This document shows positions 25,074 to 33,139 of a stretch of DNA of 64,000 bases, piece after piece. The notes under the pieces are model-generated. The model saw only the letters and a program-made list of their open reading frames with translations, made no database searches and was not told where the DNA came from. The translations under genes were made by a program, and so were the position numbers. The stretch's first letter is position 1; every line of letters starts with the position of its first letter. Source of the DNA: Ensifer adhaerens (lineage in GTDB: Bacteria; Pseudomonadota; Alphaproteobacteria; Rhizobiales; Rhizobiaceae); the NCBI RefSeq assembly GCF_002007205.1, contig NZ_LAZS01000012.1, forward strand, positions 930,001 to 994,000. Direction: 5' to 3'.

Positions 25074-25331
25074 ATGGATTTCCAGAAGGCCGGCAGGGCC
25101 CGCATCATGATGCGTTTCCCACAGCATCGCGGACAGATATCCTGCGCGAACTTTCTGGCGATGACCGATTTGCTAGAGGCGTATGGCATCGCCGCAATCA
25201 AGCGGGATGAGTTGCGCGGAAAAGCGTTCTCCAGCTCAGAACTTCTCGCGGAATATGAGGATCTTTGTCAGCGGCTGGAGGACGATGTTCTGGCAATGCT
25301 ATCGAACGTCAGCCCCCGTATGATCCGGTAG
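25074..25331 (+). CDS. Small hypothetical protein (85 aa)
   Basis: The frame from ATG 25074 encodes MDFQKAGRARIMMRFPQHRG, ISCANFLAMTDLLEAYGIAA and an acidic helical tail (EYEDLCQRLEDDVLAML). The middle and tail look like a small conserved rhizobial protein with two or three helices, but I cannot name a family. The frame is open upstream to 25011, yet no better start is visible. It lies between the DUF6766 gene and the histidine kinase in the stress island. Confidence 0.5.
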   Translation: MDFQKAGRARIMMRFPQHRGQISCANFLAMTDLLEAYGIAAIKRDELRGKAFSSSELLAEYEDLCQRLEDDVLAMLSNVSPRMIR

Positions 25332-25525
25332 GATCGTTTGAGCTCCGATGACTGCGGCCGCCGCCGCCGGCCTGCTTCGCGTCGACCCGCAATGCCCCAG
25401 GGATCCACGTCGGAGTTTAAACGCAGCCCGCGATCAACGAGCTATTTTGATCGGAACAACAATGGTTTATGTTGAGGTAGTGGGTTTGGCTATCGCGTTT
25501 CTCTGACAAATTCGAGGTGAAGTTT

Positions 25526-26548
25526 ATGCCGCTGGATGATCGTGCGTCAAAGGTTGATGCCCAGACCGCCGATGACGCAGCGGCCTTCCTCGCAGCCATC
25601 GTCGAATCTTCCGATGATGCCATCGTCAGCAAGAGCTTGGCCGGAGTGATCACGACGTGGAACCGGGGCGCCGAGAGAATTTTCGGCTACACACCCGAGG
25701 AAGCAATCGGCCAGCCCATTACAATCGTCATTCCAGCGGATCGTCTGCAGGAGGAGCCAGCCATCTTGGCGCGCATTCAAGCGGGGGAACGCGTCGATCA
25801 CTTTGAAACGGTGAGGCGCCGCAAAGACGGAACGTTGATCGACATCTCCTTGACCATCTCTCCGATAAGGAACCGCCGCGGCGAAATTATCGGCGCTTCC
25901 AAGATTGCCCGGGACATCTCTGAGCGAAGGCGTGTCGCTGAACATCGCGAATTGCTCCTTCGCGAAATGCATCACCGGGTAAAAAACCTGTTTGCCGTCA
26001 CCGGTAGCCTTATCACACTTGCAGCTCGAAGTGCGGCAACGCCCGGGGAACTCGCCGCCGACATGAAGGATCGGCTGATGGCGCTCTCGCGCGCGCACGA
26101 AATAACGTTGCCAGGCCTGGTTCAATCCGCTGAGGATCAGGATACGACACTGTTTCAACTCCTTTTCCGTATCCTGGCGCCCTACAGCCGACACGACACC
26201 AGGTTGTGGAGGATCGCTGGAGAAGATGTCGGGATACGTCGTGAGAAGATCACCGATTTGGCGCTGCTGTTTCATGAGTTCGCAACGAACGCCACGAAAT
26301 ACGGAGCACTTTCGATCGAGGGCGGAACCATCGACATTACGACGGCCCTCTCACCGGACGCCATCGAGCTGGTTTGGCTTGAGGCGAATGGGCCACTGAC
26401 GAGTGATCCGGCTGAAACGGCATTTTCCGGTTTTGGAAAGGTTCTGGAAGAGAGAATGTCGCACGGCCTCAACGCTCATATCGAGCGCACATGGACGCAG
26501 AGCGGGTTGGCGATCCGCCTTTCCATTCCCCGCAAGGCGATCACGTAG
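25526..26548 (+). CDS. PAS domain-containing HWE-family sensor histidine kinase
   Basis: A 340-residue soluble kinase. An N-terminal PAS domain (DDAIVSKSLAGVITTWNRGA, then ERIFGYTPEEAIGQPITIVI and a PAC-like ARDISERR end) precedes the kinase core. The HWE signature is complete: LLREMHHRVKN (phospho-accepting His149), the N-box HEFATNATKYGALS, and the WLE triplet in LVWLEANGP. Such kinases feed the PhyR-EcfG general stress cascade or light/oxygen responses in alphaproteobacteria. ATG 25526 lies 8 bp after GAGG; GTG 25517 would add three codons. No response regulator is adjacent. Its position within a cluster of EcfG promoters suggests a role in stress signalling. Confidence 0.9.
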   Translation: MPLDDRASKVDAQTADDAAAFLAAIVESSDDAIVSKSLAGVITTWNRGAERIFGYTPEEAIGQPITIVIPADRLQEEPAILARIQAGERVDHFETVRRRKDGTLIDISLTISPIRNRRGEIIGASKIARDISERRRVAEHRELLLREMHHRVKNLFAVTGSLITLAARSAATPGELAADMKDRLMALSRAHEITLPGLVQSAEDQDTTLFQLLFRILAPYSRHDTRLWRIAGEDVGIRREKITDLALLFHEFATNATKYGALSIEGGTIDITTALSPDAIELVWLEANGPLTSDPAETAFSGFGKVLEERMSHGLNAHIERTWTQSGLAIRLSIPRKAIT

Positions 26549-26820
26549 ATACAAAACGCGCTGCCGACAGTTTCCCGCACGGTTTCGGGCCTGCTCCCGC
26601 TTTCTGCCGCGGTCCGCGCTTCCGCGAGCATGCCTCGCGCCCTCGCCTGCCGCCGGGCGAAGAAAGTAGAGCTTCGGCGAGGGAGTGCGCGGTAGGAGCC
26701 GCTCCTCGTTGCGCGAACTCGGTTGGCAACGCGTTCTGGGGCGCTCAACACCAAGCGCGCTTCAAGGAACAATGTCGGCACCTCGGACTTCTTTGCTAAA
26801 ACAGAGGCTCGACCTTCGGA
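26549..26820. other. Intergenic stretch without a recognised gene
   Basis: Short open frames here are rich in Arg/Pro/Ala and resemble no family. I see no terminator hairpin or promoter of the EcfG type. Confidence 0.35.
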
Positions 26821-26976
26821 TGACGCGCTACTATTTCGATCTCAGCAATGGTGACAGGGAGACGGGACTGAGATTTCCGTTTCTGTGCGAAGTGAGTTCG
26901 GGAAGCCTATCTCCGTTGCCACTCTGACGTTCCGCAACCGCTGGCTGACTTGACTCCGCATCCAGCGTGCGAGGCG
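26821..26976 (+). pseudogene. DUF6894-like protein remnant
   Basis: The ATG at 26821 starts MTRYYFDLSNGDRETG, the typical opening of small DUF6894 proteins (M.RYYFD...GD..RDEEG). The frame is then lost: EISVSVRSEFGKPISVATLT, the expected middle part, is in another frame and ends at a stop near 26951. At least one frameshift separates the pieces, and the minus-strand gene at 26977 begins to overlap beyond. It is probably non-functional. Confidence 0.4.
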
Positions 26977-27342
26977 TTATCTGAATCTGCCCTCGAGTCG
27001 ATTCGTCAGCATGGGTACGATCGCTGCTCCCGCCGTGCCCAACCGGAGATGCTGCAACAAACGGGCGAGAGCAAACGTGGTCGCCGCCGTTATGACGATC
27101 CTTAGCCAAGGGTGAACATCGGTTCGTGGCGGAGGGAGATACACCCCCTCGGTCTGTTCCCGTATGGCCGCCAGTCGCTCCTGCAGGTCAATGACCTGCC
27201 GGCGCAAATCTGCGATCTGCTCTTCCGCAGAAAGCGTAGCGACGGATGGGGGATCTTCCGCGGGGCTTTCCTCTTCGAGCTCGGCAAAATGCTCTCGTAG
27301 TTCCTCTGACCCGCCGATAGTCTTGCTAGGGGACTTCGCCAT
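26977..27342 (-). CDS. Small coiled-coil membrane protein
   Basis: A 121-residue protein (ATG 27342; ATG 27345 adjacent, both after GAGAGGGT). The first half is acidic, then SAEEQIADLRRQVIDLQERL and AAIREQTEG form a coiled coil. A membrane segment follows (WLRIVITAATTFALARLLQH), with a short basic end. No family is recognised. A candidate EcfG promoter lies about 50 bp upstream on the same strand, placing it among the stress-induced small membrane proteins of this island. Confidence 0.65.
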   Translation of the reverse strand: MAKSPSKTIGGSEELREHFAELEEESPAEDPPSVATLSAEEQIADLRRQVIDLQERLAAIREQTEGVYLPPPRTDVHPWLRIVITAATTFALARLLQHLRLGTAGAAIVPMLTNRLEGRFR

Positions 27343-27391
27343 CATACCCTCTCTGGCTGTAGTATGTTTTGCCGCCGCTGGGCCTTTGGTA

Positions 27392-27416
27392 AACTCACGC
27401 ACGAAGGGGTAGTTCC
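27392..27416 (-). promoter_or_regulatory. Candidate EcfG/RpoE2 promoter (minus strand)
   Basis: On the minus strand GGAAC (27416-27412), a 16-nt spacer and AGTT (27395-27392) match the general-stress consensus. It lies about 50 bp upstream of the coiled-coil membrane protein start at 27342/27345. Confidence 0.55.
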
Positions 27417-27558
27417 GTCTCGAAGCGAAAAAGACCAGCGGGCTTCCGATAGGAGAACTCGGGCGCCGGCCTATCAAGTGGCCAGCATGTTTCCGACTCC
27501 GCGCTGTCCGTGACAGCAAGCCTCACTGGCAGCGCCCCGACAATCCTCAATGAAATCA

Positions 27559-27584
27559 GGAACCAAAGCCGGCCTTATTGAGTT
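27559..27584 (+). promoter_or_regulatory. Candidate EcfG/RpoE2 promoter
   Basis: GGAAC (27559-27563), a 17-nt spacer and AGTT (27581-27584) match the consensus. It lies 41 bp before the PepSY-like gene and would drive it together with the stress protein gene that follows. Confidence 0.6.
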
Positions 27585-27624
27585 TGTTAGGCAGCTTTAC
27601 TGGCTGTGAATAAGGAACCAAATC

Positions 27625-27945
27625 ATGAAAAATCTGCTGCTCGCCGGGGTATTCCTCGGCGCAACAACCTTCGGCGCGCTGGCGCAGACTGCAACTCCTC
27701 CTGCGACCACGGAGGGCGACACACCGGCCGTCGCGACCCCCGACACGACCAATCCCACTGCACCGGTTGCCGGCTCCAACAGCTTTACAGAAGCGCAAGC
27801 CAAGGACCGCATCACCGAGGCCGGCTACACCGAGATTACTGGGCTAAAGCTCGACGAGACCGGCGTCTGGCGCGCCACCGCGATGAAGGACGGAAAGTCT
27901 GTTGCGGTTGCGCTCGATTACCAGGGCAACATCGTTGCCAACTAA
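27625..27945 (+). CDS. Secreted PepSY-like small protein
   Basis: A 106-residue exported protein. A Sec signal peptide (MKNLLLAGVFLGATTFGALA) is followed by a Thr/Pro/Ala-rich linker. The C-terminal 55-residue domain (FTEAQAKDRITEAGYTEITG, then L.LDETGVWRATAMKDGK and VAVALDYQGNIV) has the helix-strand-strand pattern of PepSY-like domains found in small rhizobial periplasmic proteins. AAGGAACC precedes the ATG. It is 20 bp ahead of the stress protein gene and probably cotranscribed from the EcfG-type promoter. The molecular function is unknown. Confidence 0.75.
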   Translation: MKNLLLAGVFLGATTFGALAQTATPPATTEGDTPAVATPDTTNPTAPVAGSNSFTEAQAKDRITEAGYTEITGLKLDETGVWRATAMKDGKSVAVALDYQGNIVAN

Positions 27946-27965
27946 TGCACGCAAGGAGATCCCCG

Positions 27966-28571
27966 ATGAAAACCGTTACCGGACTTTTTGATGATTATGC
28001 CGACGCACGCGAAGCAGTCAGCGCTCTCGAAGATCGCGGCGTGCCTTCGGACGATATCAGCATCGTTTCCAATAATGCTTCCGCGCGTTATGGGACCGCG
28101 CATGACAGCAATGCCGCTGAGGGTGCAGGGACCGGCGCGGGCGTCGGTGCGGCAATCGGCGGCGTCGGCGGGCTGTTGACGGGCCTCGGCGTCATGGCAA
28201 TTCCGGGGGTCGGACCGGTGGTGGCAGCGGGTTGGCTTGCCGCCACGGCAGCAGGTGCAGCCGCAGGGGCTGTCGCCGGCGGAGCCGCCGGCGGAATCAT
28301 TGGTGCGATGACGGAATCTGGCGTTCCGGAAGAACATGCCCATGTCTATGCTGAGGGCGTGCGCCGCGGCGGCGCGGTCGTCACGGCTCGTGTGGATAAC
28401 GCGCTCTACGCGGATGCGGAAGCCATCCTGCGCCGGGGCAGCTGGGTTGATCCGGTCCAGCGCCGCGCCGCTTACGCCGAGCAGGGCTGGACGCAATTTG
28501 ACGAGGCGCGCGATCCCTATACGGCCGAGGAGATCGAGAAGGAGCGTTTGCGCCTCGAAAGCATGCGCTGA
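27966..28571 (+). CDS. Glycine-zipper general stress protein (GSP17M/DUF1269-like)
   Basis: A 201-residue protein starting at ATG 27966, 6 bp after AAGGAGAT. The first 40 residues form a ferredoxin-like segment (TVTGLFDDYADAREAVSALE and DRGVPSDDISIVSN). The middle is a long Gly/Ala zipper typical of membrane-inserting stress proteins (GVGAAIGGVGGLLTGLGVMA, then AAAGAVAGGAAGGIIG). A second alpha-beta segment (GVPEEHAHVYAEGVRRGGAV) follows. The family is associated with general stress and low-temperature induction; the molecular role is unknown. It ends in a strong terminator and sits behind an EcfG promoter. Confidence 0.8.
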   Translation: MKTVTGLFDDYADAREAVSALEDRGVPSDDISIVSNNASARYGTAHDSNAAEGAGTGAGVGAAIGGVGGLLTGLGVMAIPGVGPVVAAGWLAATAAGAAAGAVAGGAAGGIIGAMTESGVPEEHAHVYAEGVRRGGAVVTARVDNALYADAEAILRRGSWVDPVQRRAAYAEQGWTQFDEARDPYTAEEIEKERLRLESMR

Positions 28572-28590
28572 CACGACCCACCATCGTTAG

Positions 28591-28618
28591 ACGCGGCCCC
28601 GATGGGGCCGCGTCTTTT
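28591..28618 (+). terminator. Rho-independent terminator
   Basis: ACGCGGCCCC and GGGGCCGCGT form a perfect 10-bp stem with a GAT loop, followed by CTTTT. It lies 20 bp after the stress protein stop and also faces the end of the convergent flavodoxin-like gene. Confidence 0.8.
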
Positions 28619-28636
28619 GGCGATTGCCGCGGGACC

Positions 28637-29254
28637 TTAGTTCTGGTCACCCGGATATGCAGATTTTTTCAGCAGCCCGGCAAGATGGGATGCGTTGCGG
28701 GCGAGCATTGCGATCATCGTTTTTACCGGCTCAGGGGTCTTTCTCAGATCGGCGAAGTTGGTAGAGCCCATCGCTTCGCCAACCCAGTAAGCGACCGCAT
28801 TGGCCGGAATGGTGAAACCGACATCGTTGAGTGCCTGAAAGACCTCAGCCGAAACGTGATGGGCGCCATCTTCGTTGCCGACGACGGCAACGGCGGCAAT
28901 CTTGCCGTAGGAAACCATGCGTCCTTTGTCGTCGGTTTCATCAAGGAATGCATCCATCCGCTCCAGCGCACGCTTGCAAACACTCGATGGCTGCCCGAGC
29001 CAGATGGGCGTGCCCATGAGCAGGATGTCGGCATCGAGTATCTTCTTGCGTATGTCGGGCCAATCATCTCCCTCGCCCTCGTCGGACGTCACGCCTGGTT
29101 TGACGTTGTGATCCGCCAGCCGGATTGTCTCGGTGTCGACACCATGCTTCTTAAATTCCGCCGCGATAAGTCTCAGGAGTTTATCGGTGGACGACGCCTC
29201 GGTGGCGGCGGAGGATTTCAGAGTGCAATTGAAGGCAAGCGCTTTCAGGGGCAT
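28637..29254 (-). CDS. Flavodoxin-like NAD(P)H-dependent FMN reductase
   Basis: A 205-residue flavodoxin-fold protein. The FMN phosphate loop is at the start (AFNCTLKSSAATEASSTDKL), and the second FMN-contact segment reads ADILLMGTPIWLGQPSSVCK. The third, YGKIAAVAVVGNEDGAHHVS, resembles WrbA and related NADPH-dependent FMN reductases. It is cytosolic, monocistronic and read toward a strong terminator. It probably reduces flavin or quinones under oxidative stress; the substrate is inferred from the fold only. Confidence 0.8.
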   Translation of the reverse strand: MPLKALAFNCTLKSSAATEASSTDKLLRLIAAEFKKHGVDTETIRLADHNVKPGVTSDEGEGDDWPDIRKKILDADILLMGTPIWLGQPSSVCKRALERMDAFLDETDDKGRMVSYGKIAAVAVVGNEDGAHHVSAEVFQALNDVGFTIPANAVAYWVGEAMGSTNFADLRKTPEPVKTMIAMLARNASHLAGLLKKSAYPGDQN

Positions 29255-29343
29255 CGACTGAACCTTTCGCTGGAGACGGGCTCACCGGGTTGAAAAAGCG
29301 ACCAGACGACTTCTGGATGCCGCCGTTAACGCTCCGAACTGCA

Positions 29344-29940
29344 TTACGGTTCACGGCGAGGGATCGCCGATAGGAATTCTTCGGTCTTTACGAGCTTGAG
29401 CTGGACCGAAAACCGCTCGCTGAGCAGATCGATGGCGGCATCGTGCGTTTCATCGGCGCCGCTATAGATCGCATCGCGAAGGACGGTGACGGAAAACCCG
29501 AGATCGATCGCGCCGAGAACGGTCGCCAGAACGCACATATCCGTCTCGCCGCCAGTCACGACAACAGTTTCTACGCCCTCCTGTCGCAGCTGAGAAAACA
29601 GCCTGCCATCGACCCAGGGCGAATAGGTCGCTTTGTCAAAGAGGCGGGCCGGCGGCACAAGGTTCTGAAGCACGGGCGCCAGCTCGAGCAATTCTTTGGG
29701 CAGGTGTTCGCCAGTCATCATCCACCATTTTTGATAGTAATCCCTCCAACTTCCCGCCGCGTCAGCCGGGTGTTGAGGTGGCATAAATCGGGTAAAGATT
29801 GTCTGGCTCGCATGGCGTTCCGATACTTCGGCAAGCTGCGGCAGCACCTTTGTCATCCACGGCACGTGCCAGGGCGTCTGCTCCAAAAACATCCGCTGGG
29901 CATCGACGCAAATATGCCGCCAATTGCCGAGTGGTTTCAT
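29344..29940 (-). CDS. Isochorismatase-like cysteine hydrolase
   Basis: A 198-residue hydrolase of the isochorismatase superfamily. The catalytic triad is visible: Asp13 (CVDAQRMF), Lys103 (LFDKATYSPW) and Cys136 (TGGETDMCVLATV), with the usual cis-peptide segment before the Cys. A frame is open upstream, but ATG 29940 has a perfect AAGGAGG nine bases before it. Enzymes of this group split amides such as nicotinamide or isochorismate; the exact substrate is unknown. A candidate EcfG promoter lies just upstream on the same strand, so it belongs with the stress genes. Confidence 0.82.
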   Translation of the reverse strand: MKPLGNWRHICVDAQRMFLEQTPWHVPWMTKVLPQLAEVSERHASQTIFTRFMPPQHPADAAGSWRDYYQKWWMMTGEHLPKELLELAPVLQNLVPPARLFDKATYSPWVDGRLFSQLRQEGVETVVVTGGETDMCVLATVLGAIDLGFSVTVLRDAIYSGADETHDAAIDLLSERFSVQLKLVKTEEFLSAIPRREP

Positions 29941-29968
29941 GCGCGGTTGCCTCCTTGAAGATTGACCG

Positions 29969-29994
29969 AACCCGCAAACCGCCTGACAAGTTCC
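29969..29994 (-). promoter_or_regulatory. Possible EcfG/RpoE2 promoter (minus strand)
   Basis: On the minus strand GGAAC (29994-29990), a 17-nt spacer and GGTT (29972-29969) approach the consensus, 29 bp ahead of the cysteine hydrolase start. The -10 part is weaker than in the other copies, and the leader would be short. Confidence 0.4.
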
Positions 29995-30091
29995 CAGATG
30001 CCGGCTTTTTTGGCCATAGGCCAATCACCACCGGGCATCCGGCGAACCTTCTTGCAGGCTTCGCGTTCTCTCGTGAGATAGGAGAGCGTCA

Positions 30092-31201
30092 ATGGCCTCA
30101 CATGCGGACACGCCCGATTTCGACCCGATCCTCACCCCGCGAAAGGGCATGCCCAGTCCGAGGCTCAACAAGCGCGAATTCACGCGACGATATCTCATGC
30201 AATTTGAAGACCCAGCGTTTGAACCCTTGAAATCGCAGCTCACTGACGTCGCCAATGCGGCATGGGATGCCTACAAGCACTCGAGAAAGAGCCCCCACAC
30301 CCGCCGCGCGGGATCCGGCTTCAACGATCCGACCTACGAACTCTCTGTTGACTGGATTGCCGCGAAAAAAGCGATCGATGACGCGAACGCACATCATGAC
30401 GACAAGACACGGGCGCCTAGAATTCTGTTGATCAACGCCTCGGCGCGAAGCGAGCACACCTGTCCGGGCGAAGAATCGAAATCCTACCGCATGGTGGAAC
30501 TGGCCAAGGCGTCAATCGAGGAAAAGGGCGGTGTCGATGTCGATATCCTGTCGCTCGACCGGCTCGCCTCTGAGTACGGTCGGAACATCCACCCCTGCAA
30601 GGCTTGCTTCTCGACCTCGCCGGCACTCTGTCACTGGCCATGCTCCTGCTATCCGAACCACAGCCTCGGCCAAGTGCAGGACTGGATGAACGAGATCTAT
30701 CCGCTCTGGGTCGCGGCGCATGGCGTCATGATCATCACCCCGGTTAACTGGTATAGTCCGACCTCACCGCTCAAGCTGATGATGGATAGGTTGGTATGCG
30801 CCGACGGCGGCAACCCCGATCCCACGAGCACGCAGGGAAAGGACGCGGCGATTGCCAAGAAAATGGAGATGGACGGTTGGGCTTACCCGCGTCATCTCAA
30901 GGGCCGGATTTTCTCCGTCGTTGTGCATGGCGACACCGAAGGCGCGGAAAACACGCGGCGCGGCCTTGTCGACTGGCTTCGGTCGATGGAACTGGAATCG
31001 GCTGGCGCCCTCGCTGAGCTCGATCGCTATATCGGCTATTGGAAGAACTACGCCGAGGGCCATGCCGAATTCGACAAGGACGACAATCTCAAGGACGAGG
31101 TCAGGAACGCGTCCTTGACATTGAGAGAGGCCGTCTTGGCGAGGCGAAGCGGACGGACGATCTCTGCTGGAGCGCGCCTCAAACAGCCCCGCGAGAAGTA
31201 G
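30092..31201 (+). CDS. Flavodoxin-like NAD(P)H reductase with N-terminal extension
   Basis: A 369-residue protein. Residues from about 107 form a flavodoxin-like fold (PRILLINASARSEHTCPGEE, then HGVMIITPVNWYSPTSPLK and KGRIFSVVVHGDTEGAENTR). A Cys-rich block, HPCKACFSTSPALCHWPCSC (about residues 167-186), could bind a metal or form disulfides and is uncommon in simple FMN reductases. The first 100 residues are a charged extension. It lies divergently from the cysteine hydrolase in the stress island. The redox partner and substrate are unknown. Confidence 0.75.
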   Translation: MASHADTPDFDPILTPRKGMPSPRLNKREFTRRYLMQFEDPAFEPLKSQLTDVANAAWDAYKHSRKSPHTRRAGSGFNDPTYELSVDWIAAKKAIDDANAHHDDKTRAPRILLINASARSEHTCPGEESKSYRMVELAKASIEEKGGVDVDILSLDRLASEYGRNIHPCKACFSTSPALCHWPCSCYPNHSLGQVQDWMNEIYPLWVAAHGVMIITPVNWYSPTSPLKLMMDRLVCADGGNPDPTSTQGKDAAIAKKMEMDGWAYPRHLKGRIFSVVVHGDTEGAENTRRGLVDWLRSMELESAGALAELDRYIGYWKNYAEGHAEFDKDDNLKDEVRNASLTLREAVLARRSGRTISAGARLKQPREK

Positions 31202-31293
31202 AAGCTGCGAGCGGCTTGTCCGGGCAACCCCGTCGCGTCGCTTGGAAACTGGTTCTCTTGAGATAGGCGGCTGCATGAGCACCTCGACGATTT

Positions 31294-31318
31294 GGAACCC
31301 TGACGCGGACTGAACGTT
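31294..31318 (+). promoter_or_regulatory. EcfG/RpoE2-type promoter of the DUF3072 gene
   Basis: GGAAC (31294-31298), a 16-nt spacer and CGTT (31315-31318) match the general-stress consensus exactly. It lies 25 bp upstream of the DUF3072 start at 31343. Confidence 0.7.
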
Positions 31319-31342
31319 TGCGACAAAATTCGGGAGGCTACG

Positions 31343-31558
31343 ATGAACAAGAGGCCAAAAACCGACACTTCATCCAACACCGAGAAAAATCCGGACGACT
31401 GGGTGAGCGGCGACGAACCAATGACCGGCGCACAGCGGTCCTATCTGAAGACACTGTCGGAACAAGCGCATCGACCTGATGCCTACGCCGAAGACTTGAC
31501 GAAGGCCGAGGCATCGAAACGGATCGATCGACTGAAGCAAAAACTCGATCTGGAGTGA
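31343..31558 (+). CDS. DUF3072 family small protein
   Basis: A 71-residue hydrophilic protein. The block DDWVSGDEPMTGAQRSYLKT followed by LSEQA..P and LTKAEASKRIDRLKQKL is the DUF3072 signature, a helical domain often fused to or found beside stress proteins. A GGGAGG ribosome site precedes the ATG, and a consensus EcfG promoter lies just upstream. The function is unknown; the domain is related in sequence to SAP/Ku-like helical hairpins only by speculation. Confidence 0.8.
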   Translation: MNKRPKTDTSSNTEKNPDDWVSGDEPMTGAQRSYLKTLSEQAHRPDAYAEDLTKAEASKRIDRLKQKLDLE

Positions 31559-31585
31559 GCGTGTGCCATTCGAGCAACCGCGGCT

Positions 31586-31786
31586 GTGGCCGGCCCGCCC
31601 AACGGCTTTGCGGCGATTCATCTTGCGCGGATCGAGGAAGGCGGGCTGCTGAAACCCGCCTGGTTCAGATCTTGCGTTCGCACCGGCTTCGAGGTGGTCA
31701 CTGCAGCAGCAGCAATCTTGATCTGGCTGATGACAGTGCCGTGGCTGTTGGAGTATTCCCCGCCCCCTGGCCGAATTCTTGCTTGA
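31586..31786 (+). CDS. Doubtful small membrane protein
   Basis: A frame of 66 residues has one hydrophobic segment (GFEVVTAAAAILIWLMTVPW) after a basic stretch. No family is recognised and no clear ribosome site precedes the start. It may be the remnant of a longer gene, given that 31559-32092 has no other convincing gene. Confidence 0.25.
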   Translation: MAGPPNGFAAIHLARIEEGGLLKPAWFRSCVRTGFEVVTAAAAILIWLMTVPWLLEYSPPPGRILA

Positions 31787-31929
31787 GATCACGCCAAAGG
31801 CGACGCTCCTAGCCGTCGCGTTCAAACGAGTCCCACCCGTGAAATGACCTGACGACTGGCACACCGGCCACTTCGGTGCTGTCTGCAACATGCCTGGCGA
31901 TATTCAATGGGTCGCGTGATACGTCAACG

Positions 31930-31954
31930 GGAACCGGTCTGCCCCCAGTCCGTT
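31930..31954 (+). promoter_or_regulatory. EcfG/RpoE2-type promoter upstream of the esterase gene
   Basis: GGAAC (31930-31934), a 16-nt spacer and CGTT (31951-31954) match the consensus exactly, 139 bp before the esterase start at 32093. The intervening leader is open but has no likely gene. Confidence 0.6.
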
Positions 31955-32092
31955 GTACGAGAACTCGGTCGCTCGGTGGGTGGTGCGCTTCCCGTGAAGC
32001 AAAGCCGGCACCTGAGTTCACGTGTTGGGAGGACTATCCTCTTTCGTCGGCGGACGATCGCCGTACGGAAAAGACTTCACAGGGACGTGCAC

Positions 32093-33115
32093 ATGACCTT
32101 GAAGATCTCAAAGCCGCTGTCGAAATTACTGCGAGCGCAGAAGAAGTTTCGTCGCCTCGTCGAAGCGTCGCTGCACTTCAAACAAAAGTCCAGGTCCACA
32201 CAGCGCCCGCGCACCATAGCTCCCCGCCCCGCCCTGATGGCTGTTGCAGATTTCGGCAGCAATCCCGGGCGCCTCTCAATGAAGCTCTTCGTGCCGCCTC
32301 GGGTAGGCGCGACCCCTGCACTGGTCGTCATTCTTCACGGGTGTCGTCAGACGCCTGAAAGCTTCGAAGACGCCAGCGGCTTTTCCAGGCTCGCGTCGGA
32401 AAGAGGGTTTGTCCTTTTGTACCCGCAGCAACGGGAGACGAACAACACGCAGCGCTGTTTCAACTGGTTTCGCCCGAGCGCAGTCGCACGCGACCGGGGT
32501 GAAGTTATGTCGATCCGGCAAATGATTGAGCACACATGCAGGAACCGCGGCGTGGATCGCTCCCGGGTCTATATTGCCGGACTGTCCGCCGGCGGCGCGC
32601 TCACTGCGGCTTTGCTGGTGAGCTATCCTAAGCTTTTTGCCGGCGTGGCGATATTTGCTGGTATGCCGTATGGCGCGGCCAGAGACGCGGTATCGGCCAT
32701 GCGTCTGATGAAATCGGGCAGTTCCCGATCGCCGGCTGAATGGGGTGACTTCGTGCGGGCCGTGTCGCCGACCCAGAAAATCTGGCCGCCCATTTCCATT
32801 TGGCAGGGTACCGGTGACAGGGTCGTTGCCCCTCAGAACGCAGAAGCCTGCGTTTCACAATGGCTGAACGTTCTCAAGATCGAGGCCGCGACCGGTCGAC
32901 CACAGCAAAAGCCGTGGGGCACCCTTACGCGTTGGGACGGGTCGAGCAAAACCCAAGTATCACTCTATCAGCTGAAACACTTCGGACACGGCCTGCCGGT
33001 GAGTGCTGCGCGGAGCAATTCGAGCCGCGCCGCCGATCCCTACGTCATCGACGCCGGCATTTCAGGTCCGAGGGAACTCATGCGCATCTGGGCGCTGAAG
33101 CGCTTACCCGAATGA
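32093..33115 (+). CDS. PHB depolymerase-family esterase
   Basis: A 340-residue alpha/beta hydrolase of the extracellular PHB depolymerase/feruloyl esterase type. The oxyanion segment is VILHGCRQTPESFEDASGFS. The nucleophile elbow is GLSAGG (Ser165), the acid is Asp242 in GTGDRVV, and the His is His299 in FGHGLP. No clear signal peptide is seen; the N-terminus is basic (KPLSKLLRAQKKFRRLVEAS), as in intracellular rhizobial members. The frame is open upstream to 31907, but ATG 32093 gives the normal start. An EcfG promoter lies upstream. The substrate may be a short polyester or an acyl ester. Confidence 0.85.
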   Translation: MTLKISKPLSKLLRAQKKFRRLVEASLHFKQKSRSTQRPRTIAPRPALMAVADFGSNPGRLSMKLFVPPRVGATPALVVILHGCRQTPESFEDASGFSRLASERGFVLLYPQQRETNNTQRCFNWFRPSAVARDRGEVMSIRQMIEHTCRNRGVDRSRVYIAGLSAGGALTAALLVSYPKLFAGVAIFAGMPYGAARDAVSAMRLMKSGSSRSPAEWGDFVRAVSPTQKIWPPISIWQGTGDRVVAPQNAEACVSQWLNVLKIEAATGRPQQKPWGTLTRWDGSSKTQVSLYQLKHFGHGLPVSAARSNSSRAADPYVIDAGISGPRELMRIWALKRLPE

Positions 33116-33139
33116 TCGATGTAACGGAGGGTCGAAGGC

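Noticed and set aside
25453-25490. A GGAAC upstream of the HWE kinase gene as an EcfG promoter.
   Set aside because: No NGTT occurs 16-17 nt downstream; the only GTT is at a 13-nt spacing.
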